From Phocaeicola sp. (GTDB lineage Bacteria; Bacteroidota; Bacteroidia; Bacteroidales; Bacteroidaceae), in the NCBI GenBank assembly GCA_020026225.1, contig JAHHQU010000046.1, forward strand, positions 1 to 15,901: a stretch of 15,901 nt of DNA, read 5' to 3'. The position numbers were made by a program, and so were the translations under genes. How positions within the stretch are numbered: position 1 is the first letter of the stretch; every line of letters begins with the position of its first letter. The notes below the pieces were generated by a model. It saw only the letters and a list, made by a program, of their open reading frames with translations, was not told the DNA's origin and did not search any database. Below are positions 7,344 through 15,705 of this stretch, piece by piece.

Positions 7344-9380
7344 ATGCAGAATCCATTTTTACAACCATTTCATACACTCCATGATGTAACCCCGTTTGAC
7401 CGCATTCAAACGGCAGACTATGAACCGGCCATCCGAGAAGGCATGCGCCTGGAAAATGAAGAAATCCAACAAATTATTGAAAATAAAGAAAAACCGACTT
7501 TTAAGAACACCATCTTGGCTTTGGAACAGGCTGGCAGCATTCTCGACCGAGTCACCACAGTCTTCTTCAACCTTCTCAGCAGTGAAACGAATGACGAGAT
7601 GGACGCTGTTGCTGAAAAAATGATGCCAGAACTGACAGAACACAGCAACAATATCAGTTTGAACGAAGCCCTCTTCTTGCGCGTAAAGGAAGTGTACTTG
7701 CACAAAGAGGAATCCAACCTCACGGCTGAAGAATCCGAACTTTTAGAAAAGACCTACGACGGATTCATCCGCAAAGGGGCTAACCTCAACGAAAAGGATA
7801 AAGAAACGTTCAGAAAATTATCGGCAGAATTGAGCACACTTTCTTTTAAGTTCTCACAGAATCACTTGAAGGAGACCAATAAATATGAGCTGCATCTCAC
7901 AGCCGAAGAGGAACTGGACGGACTTCCAGAGAGCGCACGAGAAGCGGCCGCTCTCACAGCCAAGGAAAAAGGAAAAGATGGGTGGATTTTCAGCTTACAG
8001 GCACCGAGCTATATCCCTTTCATGAAATATAGCAACCGATGCGACTTACGTGAAAAGCTGTACAGAGCCTATAATACCCAGTGTGCTCATAACGACGAAT
8101 TCGACAACCAAGAAATCGTAAAGCAACTGATTAACCTCCGTATGCACATAGCCCAACTCTTAGGATATGCCAATTATGCCGACTACGTGCTCTGCAAACG
8201 CATGGCAGAAAACAGCGGAAATGTATATTCTTTACTCAATCAGCTATTGGACGCTTACCTTCCTGCCGCTCGAAAAGAAGTGGACGAAATCCGTGCACTG
8301 GCATGTGAAACAGAAGGCAGCGACTTCCAACTCATGCCATGGGACTTTTCTTTTTATGCAGAAAAATTGAAAAACCGCAAGTTCAACTTTGACGAAGAAG
8401 AACTCCGCCCCTATTTTGAACTGAGCAAAGTAAAAGCAGGAGTATTTGGTCTGGCTACCCGTTTGTACAGAATTACGTTCGAAGAAAAGAAGAATATTCC
8501 GGTCTATCACCCTGACGTGACAGCCTATGAAGTACATGATAAAGACGGAAGCTACTTGGGCATCATCTACACCGACTTCTACCCAAGAGAAGGAAAACGC
8601 TCAGGAGCCTGGATGACAGGATTTAAAGAACAATGGATAGAAAAAGATGGCACCAACAGTCGACCACATGTTTCCATAACCATGAACCTTACCAAACCGA
8701 CCGCCGACAAACCAGCCTTGCTCACCTTCTCGGAAGTAAACACATTCCTGCATGAATTCGGACACTCCTTACACGGTCTGTTTGCAAATACCCGTTTTGA
8801 AAGCATGAGCGGAACCAATGTATATTGGGATTTTGTGGAACTGCCTTCACAATTTATGGAAAATTTCGCTGTTGAAAAGGATTTTCTCAATACATTTGCG
8901 AAACATTATCAAACCGGTGAACCGATTCCAGAAGAACTGATTCAACGCATTGTTGATGCCAGAAACTTCAACGTAGCCTATGGATGCATCCGCCAAGTAA
9001 GCTTCGGACTTCTAGATATGGCCTGGTACACACGCGACACCGAATTTGAAGGAGATGTAAAAGCCTACGAAAAGAAAGCCTGGGAACGTACCCAACTGCT
9101 TCCTCAGTTAGACGACACCTGCATGAGTGTCCAATTCGGCCACATCATGTCGGGCGGCTATTCAGCTGGATATTACAGTTATAAATGGGCAGAAGTCTTG
9201 GATGCCGACGCTTTCTCCCTTTTTAAAGAAAAAGGAATCTTCAATACTGAGGTGGCTCAATCCTTCAGAGACAACGTCCTTTCTAAAGGAGGAACGGAAC
9301 ATCCAGCCGTTCTCTACAAACGTTTCCGAGGACAAGAGCCTACAATCGACGCTTTACTGAAAAGAACAGGTATTAAATAA
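7344..9380 (+). CDS. dcp: Peptidyl-dipeptidase Dcp (M3 family zinc metallopeptidase)
   Basis: The 678-residue enzyme is nearly the length of E. coli Dcp and has no signal peptide, so it should be cytoplasmic. It removes dipeptides from the C-terminus of peptides and helps recycle peptide fragments. The zinc site is intact: HEFGH gives H470, E471 (general base) and H474, and E499 in FVELPSQFMEN is the third ligand, as in the family. The conserved C-terminal substrate loop GYSAGYYSY lies at 605-613. Oligopeptidase A and other M3 members are alternatives, but the opening NPFLQPFHTLHDVTPFDRI and overall length favour Dcp. It is the first gene of a tight run; the next gene starts 6 bases after its stop. 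I found no clear promoter in the 54 bases upstream. Confidence 0.88.
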   Translation: MQNPFLQPFHTLHDVTPFDRIQTADYEPAIREGMRLENEEIQQIIENKEKPTFKNTILALEQAGSILDRVTTVFFNLLSSETNDEMDAVAEKMMPELTEHSNNISLNEALFLRVKEVYLHKEESNLTAEESELLEKTYDGFIRKGANLNEKDKETFRKLSAELSTLSFKFSQNHLKETNKYELHLTAEEELDGLPESAREAAALTAKEKGKDGWIFSLQAPSYIPFMKYSNRCDLREKLYRAYNTQCAHNDEFDNQEIVKQLINLRMHIAQLLGYANYADYVLCKRMAENSGNVYSLLNQLLDAYLPAARKEVDEIRALACETEGSDFQLMPWDFSFYAEKLKNRKFNFDEEELRPYFELSKVKAGVFGLATRLYRITFEEKKNIPVYHPDVTAYEVHDKDGSYLGIIYTDFYPREGKRSGAWMTGFKEQWIEKDGTNSRPHVSITMNLTKPTADKPALLTFSEVNTFLHEFGHSLHGLFANTRFESMSGTNVYWDFVELPSQFMENFAVEKDFLNTFAKHYQTGEPIPEELIQRIVDARNFNVAYGCIRQVSFGLLDMAWYTRDTEFEGDVKAYEKKAWERTQLLPQLDDTCMSVQFGHIMSGGYSAGYYSYKWAEVLDADAFSLFKEKGIFNTEVAQSFRDNVLSKGGTEHPAVLYKRFRGQEPTIDALLKRTGIK

Positions 9381-9386
9381 GAAACA

Positions 9387-9872
9387 ATGAAAAGATTAAT
9401 AAGACTTTTATTCATATTACTGACAGCACCTCTTTTCCTGTGCAGCTGCAATCAGGATGATGACATCAATGAAATTTTTGTCAGCGGAGTATGGTACTTC
9501 AACAATTACTGGACCAATGTAGACTGGGACAGCGACAACGACCGGTCGGCCCGCCCTGTATACCATTTACCCGATGATTTGAATGTCATCTGGTCATTCC
9601 AGATTGCCTTCGAAGCAGACGGAACATTCTCAGGAACACTGCATGGAGGCGCTTCATTCAGCGGAAGATGGGAAGCCAATCCGAAAGGACGTACCTTCGC
9701 CGTCATCGGCCCCATCAATACCAGTGGAAACATATCTGGTAAAAACAAAGAATTTATTACCATGCTGAAAAATGCACAGTTTTACAAAGGAGACAGCAAG
9801 AACATGCTGCAACTTGCACCGGAATCCAAAACGAACTGTATGCAGTTTTCTCACAGACAACTTGGATTATGA
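9387..9872 (+). CDS. Small lipoprotein, probably DUF4847 family
   Basis: The 161-residue protein has a signal peptide that ends in LCSC, with the lipidated cysteine at C21, followed by NQDDD. That acidic tail resembles the Bacteroidetes surface-export signal. The mature part (GVWYFNNYW, FEADGTFSGTLHGG, FSGRWEANPKGRTFAV, FITMLKNAQFYKGD) looks like a small lipocalin-type or META-type beta-barrel, the kind of fold seen in DUF4847 proteins of Bacteroides. The function is unknown. It sits between Dcp (6-base gap) and the deaminase gene (ATGA overlap at 9869-9872), so it is translated as part of that operon. The family name is from recall of the pattern and is less certain than the lipoprotein call. 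Confidence 0.75.
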   Translation: MKRLIRLLFILLTAPLFLCSCNQDDDINEIFVSGVWYFNNYWTNVDWDSDNDRSARPVYHLPDDLNVIWSFQIAFEADGTFSGTLHGGASFSGRWEANPKGRTFAVIGPINTSGNISGKNKEFITMLKNAQFYKGDSKNMLQLAPESKTNCMQFSHRQLGL

Positions 9873-10324
9873 TGGAAAATCAAGAACACAAGCGAGAAGT
9901 TTTAGATGAACGCTACATGCGCATGGCACGCATTTGGGCTGAAAACTCCTACTGCAGCCGCCGCAAAGTAGGAGCACTCATCGTCAAAAACAAAATGATT
10001 ATTTCAGACGGCTACAACGGTACCCCTTCGGGATTCGAAAATGTATGTGAAGACGAAAATGGACTGACCAAACCGTATGTTCTGCATGCGGAAGCCAATG
10101 CCATCACCAAAATAGCCCGTTCCAATAACAGCAGCGAGGGAGCTACGATGTATGTCACAGCATCCCCCTGCATTGAATGTGCCAAACTGATCATTCAAGC
10201 AGGAATCAAACGCGTCGTATACGGTGAAAAGTACCGCTTGGAAGATGGATTGAACCTGCTGAAACGAGCAGATATAGAAACAGTGTATTTAAACTCTAAC
10301 GAGGAAGAAAAATATGAAAAATAA
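9869..10324 (+). CDS. dCMP deaminase family protein
   Basis: The 151-residue protein is a zinc-dependent deaminase. H73-A-E75 gives the zinc-bound His and the catalytic Glu, and P100-C101-x-x-C104 gives the two zinc cysteines. The SRRKVGALIV and DGYNGTPSGF segments are typical of dCMP deaminases (ComEB-like). It would convert dCMP to dUMP, the substrate of thymidylate synthase, in the cytoplasm. The start overlaps the lipoprotein stop by ATGA; a second ATG at 9872 is equally possible. The stop overlaps the start of the protease gene by 11 bases, which suggests translational coupling. A plain cytidine deaminase is less likely, because those usually carry CAE instead of HAE. Confidence 0.9.
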   Translation: MMENQEHKREVLDERYMRMARIWAENSYCSRRKVGALIVKNKMIISDGYNGTPSGFENVCEDENGLTKPYVLHAEANAITKIARSNNSSEGATMYVTASPCIECAKLIIQAGIKRVVYGEKYRLEDGLNLLKRADIETVYLNSNEEEKYEK

Positions 10325-12008
10325 TTCTAACCGATTCGTACCCTTTTGGCTCGCCGTTTGTGTGGTCGTAGGCATCGCTATCGGTACCTTTTATGCCAAT
10401 CGTTTTTCTGGCAACAGAATGGGAATCGTCAATACGTCATCCAGCAAGATCAATGCACTGATGCGTATCATCGATGAAAAGTATGTAGACACCATTAACG
10501 TAAATGATCTGGTAGAGAGTGCCATGCCCTTCGTTCTCTCTGAACTGGACCCTCACTCTTCATACATTCCTGCCAAGGATCTGGAAGCCGTGACAGCCGA
10601 CTTGAAAGGTCACTTCAGCGGAGTGGGTATCCAATTCACCATCCAGCGAGACACCATTCATGTAAACAGCGTCATCAAAGGAGGTCCTTCTGAAAAGGTA
10701 GGATTGATGGCCGGCGACCGAATCATTGAAATTGATGATTCGACTTTTGTAGGCAAGAAAGTGACCAACGAAGAAGCGATGAAACGCTTGAAGGGTGAAA
10801 AAGGAAGCACCGTCAAATTAGGTATCTTCCGTCATGGTGAAAAAAACATCTTGCACTTTACCATCATTCGTGGTGACATTCCCAATAAGAGCGTAGATGC
10901 CGCATACATGATTAATGACAAATTCGGGTTCATTAAAATCAATAAATTCGGTGAAACGACGTATCCTGAATTGCTGTATGCATTAGCCAAGCTTTCACAG
11001 GAACAGTGCAAGGGACTTATTATCGACTTGCGTAACAATACCGGCGGTTACATGGCGGCTGCCATCCAGATGGTCAACGAATTCCTTCCCGACAATCAGC
11101 TGATTGTATATACAGAAGGAAGAAAATCTCCGCGCGAAAATTACTACTCCAACGGTACAGGAAGCAGCCAGACCATGCCTTTGGTGGTGTTAGTGGACGA
11201 AGGTTCAGCCTCAGCCAGTGAAATCTTTGCCGGTGCCATCCAAGATAATGACCGCGGCTTGATTATCGGACGACGTTCGTTCGGTAAAGGACTGGTACAG
11301 CAACCTATTGAATTCAGCGATGGTTCAGCCATTCGCCTGACTATCGCACGTTATTATACCCCATCCGGCCGATGCATCCAAAAACCTTATGAAAAAGGAA
11401 AAGGTTCTGAATACGAACTGGACTTGCTGACCCGCTTTGAACATGGAGAATTCTTCTCTGCCGACAGTATCAAGCAGAATAAAGACGAAGTCTGCCAGAC
11501 TCTGAAAGGAAGAACCGTTTACGGTGGAGGAGGTATCATGCCAGACATCTTCGTACCACGTGATACCACCGGCATGACCTCGTATTTCCGGAAAGCGGCC
11601 AATATGGGACTTATCATCCGATACACGTTCGATTATACCGACCAGAACCGAAGCAAGCTGCAGGAATTCCAGACTACCGACGAACTGATTTCTTTCTTGA
11701 AGAAACAAAACCTGCTTGTCAAATTTGCCTCTTGGGCAGAAAAGAAAGGTCTGAAACGAAGAAACAACTTGATGCTGGCTTCCCGAAAGCTGTTTGAATT
11801 CAGCTTATACGGTAACGTAATATACGACATGCTGGGTATGGAAGCCCTGGTGGAATATGAAAACAAAACCGATCCAACCGTTTTGAAAGCTTTGGAAGTC
11901 TTAGAAAAAGGTGAATCCCTTCCTAAAGGAAAAGAAGCAACAACCGATTCTGAAGAAAATAGTCAAGATGACGAAACAAGAATTGCGGAAAATAATCGCA
12001 CAAAATAA
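10314..12008 (+). CDS. S41 family C-terminal processing protease (CtpA-like)
   Basis: The 564-residue protease is anchored by an N-terminal membrane segment (about residues 9-28) with the rest in the periplasm. A PDZ domain covers about 95-187 (GHFSGVGIQFTI, GGPSEKVGLMAGDRIIEID). The S41 catalytic domain follows, with LIIDLRNNTGGYM, then DEGSASASEIFAG where S300 is the nucleophile, and SFGKG where K325 is the general base, exactly 25 residues later as in known members. Such proteases trim the C-termini of periplasmic proteins and degrade misfolded ones. After about residue 410 there is an extension of around 150 residues that ends in an acidic, low-complexity tail. That extension is common in Bacteroidetes homologues. 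The gene overlaps the deaminase gene by 11 bases and the cyclo-ligase gene by 41 bases. Confidence 0.92.
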   Translation: MKNNSNRFVPFWLAVCVVVGIAIGTFYANRFSGNRMGIVNTSSSKINALMRIIDEKYVDTINVNDLVESAMPFVLSELDPHSSYIPAKDLEAVTADLKGHFSGVGIQFTIQRDTIHVNSVIKGGPSEKVGLMAGDRIIEIDDSTFVGKKVTNEEAMKRLKGEKGSTVKLGIFRHGEKNILHFTIIRGDIPNKSVDAAYMINDKFGFIKINKFGETTYPELLYALAKLSQEQCKGLIIDLRNNTGGYMAAAIQMVNEFLPDNQLIVYTEGRKSPRENYYSNGTGSSQTMPLVVLVDEGSASASEIFAGAIQDNDRGLIIGRRSFGKGLVQQPIEFSDGSAIRLTIARYYTPSGRCIQKPYEKGKGSEYELDLLTRFEHGEFFSADSIKQNKDEVCQTLKGRTVYGGGGIMPDIFVPRDTTGMTSYFRKAANMGLIIRYTFDYTDQNRSKLQEFQTTDELISFLKKQNLLVKFASWAEKKGLKRRNNLMLASRKLFEFSLYGNVIYDMLGMEALVEYENKTDPTVLKALEVLEKGESLPKGKEATTDSEENSQDDETRIAENNRTK

Positions 12009-12516
12009 AAAAAGCTGTTCAAAAGAACAGCTGCAAGAATGGTCTTTCAGCTTGTTAAAAAAGCTGGAAGACCATCCTGCTTTTTGCCATGCACATACCC
12101 TACTGCTTTATTATTCTCTCCCCGATGAAGTGCAGACGCATGAATTTATCGAAAAGTGGAAAGAAGAAAAAGACATCATACTTCCCGTCGTGGTGGGAGA
12201 CGGTTTGCTGGAGTTAAGACGCTATAAAGGAAAACAAGATTTAGCAGTCGGAGCTTACGGGATTTTAGAACCCGCAGGAGAAGCTTTTGTAAACTTTGAC
12301 ACCATTGATTTGGCCATTATTCCCGGAATGGCTTTTGATGCGGAAGGCAATCGTCTGGGACGAGGAAAAGGTTTTTACGACCGACTTCTGCCCAAACTGA
12401 AAGCAACCAAAATTGGAATTTGCTTCGGTTTTCAAGTAGCTGCACATCTCCCCATTGACCCGTATGACTTTCCCATGGATGAGGTGTATACCGAAGAAGG
12501 GAAATTAAGCAAGTGA
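11968..12516 (+). CDS. 5-formyltetrahydrofolate cyclo-ligase
   Basis: The 182-residue enzyme converts 5-formyltetrahydrofolate to 5,10-methenyltetrahydrofolate using ATP, returning a stored folate to the active pool. Family motifs are LPDEVQTHEF (51-60), IIPGMAFDAEGNRLGRGKGF (117-136) with YDR after it, and the C-terminal PMDEVYTEEG (169-178). The frame is open from 11911, but the family N-terminus (MTKQELRKII) begins at 11968, so I placed the start there. That start lies inside the end of the protease gene, which is normal for this tight run. It is the last gene of the run, and its stop is 22 bases from the convergent DUF721 gene. I saw no convincing terminator in between. Confidence 0.92.
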   Translation: MTKQELRKIIAQNKKSCSKEQLQEWSFSLLKKLEDHPAFCHAHTLLLYYSLPDEVQTHEFIEKWKEEKDIILPVVVGDGLLELRRYKGKQDLAVGAYGILEPAGEAFVNFDTIDLAIIPGMAFDAEGNRLGRGKGFYDRLLPKLKATKIGICFGFQVAAHLPIDPYDFPMDEVYTEEGKLSK

Positions 12517-12538
12517 TTCCGCAGAGAGTGTCCGGCAA

Positions 12539-12829
12539 TTACCGGAAAACGATATCAGTAATCACCTGTGCCCCTACCTGGGCATTCAGATTACGAACCA
12601 ACATGGCACGCTGCATCTGCAACTCTTGTCGGATGACCGAAGATGCCAGATGCACAAACAAAGTCTGGTTCTTTATATAAATATTGGTGGTGTATTTATA
12701 AATGGTAGGCCCTACCATATCTCTCCAAGCATCCACCAAGCGATATTCGTTCAAAGGCGTTTCCAACCCTTCCTGACGGAGAAATTTCCTCAAGACCTCT
12801 CCGATCTGTTCCGTATTATTCCGTTTCAT
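12539..12829 (-). CDS. DUF721 family protein, DciA-like
   Basis: The 96-residue protein fits the DUF721 domain over its whole length: EQIGEVLRKFLRQEGLE, then LVDAWRDMVGPTIYKYT, IKNQTLFVHLASSVIRQEL and a C-terminal VRNLNAQVGAQVITDIVF. DciA, the ancestral loader of the replicative helicase, belongs to this group, so a role in replication is plausible but is not proved for this protein. The frame is open to 12874, but the start at 12829 (MKRNNTEQIGEVL) matches the family. It overlaps the end of recF by 14 bases, so its translation is probably coupled to recF. Confidence 0.85.
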   Translation of the reverse strand: MKRNNTEQIGEVLRKFLRQEGLETPLNEYRLVDAWRDMVGPTIYKYTTNIYIKNQTLFVHLASSVIRQELQMQRAMLVRNLNAQVGAQVITDIVFR

Positions 12830-13940
12830 CCTGTTCCTCCTTTCGTTCATGAACCATTCCATCAGCCACTTCAAAGAGTCGATAATCCCCTTCTATCTTT
12901 TTAAGGATTTGGTCCAGATGATCACGGTTCGTATCTGTAATGAAAATCTGTCCGAAGGCATCTCCCGATACCAATTTGACAATCTGCTCCACACGAGAAG
13001 CATCCAGCTTGTCAAAGATATCATCCAAAAGGACAATAGGAGTAGTCTGGCTACCCGTACGTTTCAAGAATTCAAACTGCGACAATTTCAAGGCAATCAA
13101 AAACGTTTTGTTCTGCCCTTGCGAACCTTCTCGCTTTATCGGGAACTCTCCCAATCGCATGATCAAATCATCCTTATGAATACCTTTCAAGGAATACCCC
13201 ATGATCCGGTCGCGCTGCCTGCTCTCACGTAAAATAGTCAGCAAGTCACCTTGTGACGCATGCGATTCATACGTCAAGCTAACCTGTTCCCTGTCCTGAG
13301 AGATATAAGAATAATAAGATTGGAAAATAGGAACAAACTCCTGAATGAACTGCTGCCGCTTCCGATAGACGACCTCGCCGGAAGCAGCCATCATCTCCTC
13401 CCATACATTCATCAATTCCTCTTCCGGCTCCACATCTGCTTTTAAAAGAGTATTGCGCTGAAGCATGGCCTTGTTGTACCGAATCAAGGCCTCCAAGTAT
13501 TCACGGTCAAACTGAGAAATCACCACATCGATGAATTTTCTACGTTCTTCACTCCCTCCAGCAATCAGTTGTGAATCAGCAGGAGAAACCATTACAAGAG
13601 GAATCAGTCCGATATGATCTGAAAGTCGCTGGTACTCTTTCTTGTTCCGTTTAAACTGCTTCTTCTGGCGACGCTTCAATCCACAATACACCTCTTCAGG
13701 TTCCCCAGCTTCAGTTTCATAATGCCCATGAAGCACAAAAAAATCTTCACTATGCAAAATATTCTGAGAATCCACAGGATTTGTGGCACTTTTACAGAAA
13801 GAGAGATAATATACAGCATCCATCAAGTTGGTTTTCCCCATTCCATTTTGTCCGATGATGCAATTCATCTTAGGAGAAAAAGAAAGCTCCACTTGGTCCA
13901 GATTTTTGTATTTAAGTATTGAAATGCGTTTAAGCCACAT
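12816..13940 (-). CDS. recF: DNA replication and repair protein RecF
   Basis: The 374-residue protein is an SMC-like ATPase that helps load RecA at single-strand gaps. The N-terminal MWLKRISILKYKNL is typical of RecF. Walker A is GQNGMGKT at 30-37, the ABC signature is GSQGQNKT at 272-279, and Walker B is PIVLLDDIFDKLD at 301-313, with the D-loop following. The length is normal (about 360-375). The frame is open upstream to 14027, but that extension (MDSVCRCLWCERF) has no relation to the family, so I chose the ATG at 13940. Its last 14 bases overlap the DUF721 gene. Upstream there is no clear consensus promoter. The gene converges with the operon that ends at 12516. Confidence 0.95.
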   Translation of the reverse strand: MWLKRISILKYKNLDQVELSFSPKMNCIIGQNGMGKTNLMDAVYYLSFCKSATNPVDSQNILHSEDFFVLHGHYETEAGEPEEVYCGLKRRQKKQFKRNKKEYQRLSDHIGLIPLVMVSPADSQLIAGGSEERRKFIDVVISQFDREYLEALIRYNKAMLQRNTLLKADVEPEEELMNVWEEMMAASGEVVYRKRQQFIQEFVPIFQSYYSYISQDREQVSLTYESHASQGDLLTILRESRQRDRIMGYSLKGIHKDDLIMRLGEFPIKREGSQGQNKTFLIALKLSQFEFLKRTGSQTTPIVLLDDIFDKLDASRVEQIVKLVSGDAFGQIFITDTNRDHLDQILKKIEGDYRLFEVADGMVHERKEEQDETE

Positions 13941-14262
13941 AGCTAGTTCTCTTAGATATTCAAATTCATAACAGCTGGAAATTTTCCCGAACCGTTCACA
14001 CCAAAGACACCGACAGACCGAATCCATCCCAAGAAAAGGAAACAGATTCTTCTTCTTTGTTTTCGTCTCTACAAGAAGCTATACCGCTTGACTGCTTAAG
14101 ACACAAGCACTTACACCAAAAGCATAAGCACTGCCATTTCCCAGTCTTCTCTTTGCGTGAACATTCAAGATAAATCCCAACCCAATAAAAGGTATTCACC
14201 AAAATAAACGTCGTACAAAAATAACAATAAAAGCAGTATGGATAAAAAAACATGGCTACAAA
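13941..14262. other. Divergent intergenic region between recF and the TPR gene
   Basis: No gene is supported here. A cysteine-rich minus-strand frame (13996-14268) lacks family features and looks accidental. In another minus frame, 14195 down to 14082 reads 38 codons of protein-like sequence (RRLGNGSAYAFGVSACV inside it) between two stops at 14196-14198 and 14079-14081, but with no start codon. The stretch may be a relic, part of a repeat, or chance. The promoter of the TPR gene lies at its right end. Confidence 0.4.
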
Positions 14263-14294
14263 TTTCATTTATAAGCATAAATAACTTACTTTTG
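14263..14294 (+). promoter_or_regulatory. Bacteroidetes promoter for the TPR protein gene
   Basis: TTTC at 14263-14266 (one base off TTTG) is followed after 20 bases by TACTTTTG at 14287-14294, a match to TAnnTTTG. Transcription would start near 14301 and leave a leader of about 41 bases. Confidence 0.65.
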
Positions 14295-14341
14295 CTGAGC
14301 GAAAAAAGCTTTATAATGATAAATAATAAAATCAAATAAAA

Positions 14342-15019
14342 ATGACTCAACAAAAAAACACTCAGGATCCATTGAATGTGGATGAAGCACTCAGCTCGTC
14401 TGAAGCGTTCTTATTAAAGAACAAGAATGTATTATTAGGTGCAGTTATCGCTTTTGTGGTTGTCGTATGCGGCTACATGGGATACAAACATTTCATTTCT
14501 GAACCTAATGAATTGAAAGCTTCTGAATCAATCTTTAAAGGAGAGCAATATTTTAACGGAGCGAACTACGAATTGGCCCTCAATGGTGACAGTCTCGGTT
14601 ATGCAGGCTTCCTCAAAATTGCAGATGAATTCAGCAGCACTAAAGCTGGAAATCTAGCTACAGCTTACGCAGGTATCTGCTATGCTCAATTAGGCAAGTA
14701 TGAAGAAGCAACAAAGTATTTGAATCAATTCAGTGCTGATGACCAGCTTGTAGCTCCAGCAGTCATGGCTACAATGGGCAATTGCTACGCACAGCTTGGC
14801 CAGTTAGATAAAGCTGCTTCTGCATTGGTGAAAGCTGCAGACAAAGCTAACAGCAACGCATTGAGCCCACTTTACCTGATTCAGGCTGGACAGCTTTATG
14901 AAAAGCTCGGCAAAAATGCTGAAGCAATCGAAGCTTACAAATTGGTTAAAAGCAAATACGCCAATTCATTCCAGGCTATAGACATCGACAAATATATCGA
15001 ACGTGCTTCTATCAAATAA
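14342..15019 (+). CDS. Membrane-anchored tetratricopeptide repeat protein
   Basis: The 225-residue protein has one membrane segment at about residues 30-48 (VLLGAVIAFVVVVCGYMGY) after a short polar N-terminus. The rest is helical repeats, with TPR-like units such as ATAYAGICYAQLGKYEEATK, then MATMGNCYAQLGQLDKAASA and LIQAGQLYEKLGKNAEAIEA. The layout resembles YfgM-type proteins, with the repeats presumably in the periplasm, where they would bind partner proteins. The exact partner is unknown. It has its own promoter at 14263-14294, diverges from recF, and is followed by a strong terminator, so it looks like a single-gene unit. This gene is commonly found between recF and ribH in Bacteroides-type genomes (recalled, not checked). 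Confidence 0.85.
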   Translation: MTQQKNTQDPLNVDEALSSSEAFLLKNKNVLLGAVIAFVVVVCGYMGYKHFISEPNELKASESIFKGEQYFNGANYELALNGDSLGYAGFLKIADEFSSTKAGNLATAYAGICYAQLGKYEEATKYLNQFSADDQLVAPAVMATMGNCYAQLGQLDKAASALVKAADKANSNALSPLYLIQAGQLYEKLGKNAEAIEAYKLVKSKYANSFQAIDIDKYIERASIK

Positions 15020-15047
15020 AGCAAAGAACGAATCAAGTACATAATAC

Positions 15048-15120
15048 AAGCACGATTTCGCATTGCGCACGGTCTACCTATGGCTCCGTGAGATATTGCG
15101 AAATCGTGCTTTTCTTTTTT
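15048..15120 (+). terminator. Intrinsic terminator after the TPR gene
   Basis: The arms 15048-15062 (AAGCACGATTTCGCA) and 15097-15111 (TGCGAAATCGTGCTT) form a perfect 15-bp stem. It is followed by TTCTTTTTT. The 34-base loop contains a second hairpin (CACGG at 15068-15072 with CCGTG at 15086-15090). It separates the TPR gene from ribH. Confidence 0.87.
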
Positions 15121-15146
15121 ATAAACCCTTTTAATTCTATTATAGT

Positions 15147-15641
15147 ATGGCAACAGCTTTACACAACTTATCAGACTATGATTTTAATTCAGTACCCGAT
15201 GCATCAGCTATGCGCTTCGGCATTGTAGTTTCTGAATGGAACAGTAACATTACAGGTGCTTTGTTGGAAGGTGCAGTAACAACCTTGAAAAAACACGGCG
15301 CAAAGGATGAAAACATCATTGTACAAACAGTTCCGGGCAGTTTCGAACTAACTTTCGGCTCTTCACAACTTATCAAAAGCGGAAAAGTGGATGCAGTCAT
15401 CGCTTTAGGCTGCGTAATTAAAGGAGATACCCCACATTTTGACTATGTTTGTGCCGGAACGACCCAAGGATTGGCTTATTTGAACGCAACTACCAATGTA
15501 CCAGTTATTTACGGTCTTATTACGACCAATAATCTACAGCAAGCCATCGACCGCGCAGGGGGTGTTTTAGGCAATAAAGGAGACGAATGTGCAATTACTG
15601 CAATAAAAATGTTCGATTTTATTTGCAGATTAAAAAAATAG
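15147..15641 (+). CDS. ribH: 6,7-dimethyl-8-ribityllumazine synthase
   Basis: The 164-residue enzyme joins 5-amino-6-ribitylamino-uracil with 3,4-dihydroxy-2-butanone 4-phosphate to give lumazine, the last intermediate before riboflavin. Motifs are GIVVSEWNSNIT (25-36), VPGSFELTF (62-70) and GCVIKGDTPHFDYV (88-101), where H97 corresponds to the catalytic histidine. The family's usual length is about 155-165 residues. It lies alone between a terminator and a tRNA promoter, away from the other rib genes. No consensus promoter was found in the 26 bases between the terminator and the ATG, so its promoter may be atypical, or it may be read through from upstream. Confidence 0.95.
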   Translation: MATALHNLSDYDFNSVPDASAMRFGIVVSEWNSNITGALLEGAVTTLKKHGAKDENIIVQTVPGSFELTFGSSQLIKSGKVDAVIALGCVIKGDTPHFDYVCAGTTQGLAYLNATTNVPVIYGLITTNNLQQAIDRAGGVLGNKGDECAITAIKMFDFICRLKK

Positions 15642-15652
15642 TTGTACCTTTG
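15622..15652 (+). promoter_or_regulatory. Consensus promoter for the tRNA-Tyr genes
   Basis: TTTG at 15622-15625 is followed after 19 bases by TACCTTTG at 15645-15652. This is an exact match to TTTG-N19-21-TAnnTTTG. The -33 element lies within the last codons of ribH. Transcription would start near 15659, about 47 bases before the first tRNA. Confidence 0.75.
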
Positions 15653-15705
15653 CATCGCAATTGAGAGAGGAACCTACTACAATAGCTAATCAATCAAGAG
15701 CGAAC

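Noticed and set aside
12531..12546. Small hairpin (TCCGG-CAATTA-CCGGA) between the convergent genes
   Set aside because: The stem is only 5 bp and no T-run follows on either strand, so it is not a credible terminator.
13941..14027. Longer RecF with a 29-residue N-terminal extension
   Set aside because: The extension has no RecF similarity, while MWLKRISILKYKNL at 13940 matches the normal start.
13996..14268. Minus-strand 90-codon cysteine-rich frame
   Set aside because: It has low-complexity aromatic and cysteine content, no known motif and no promoter, and it overlaps other open frames; probably chance.
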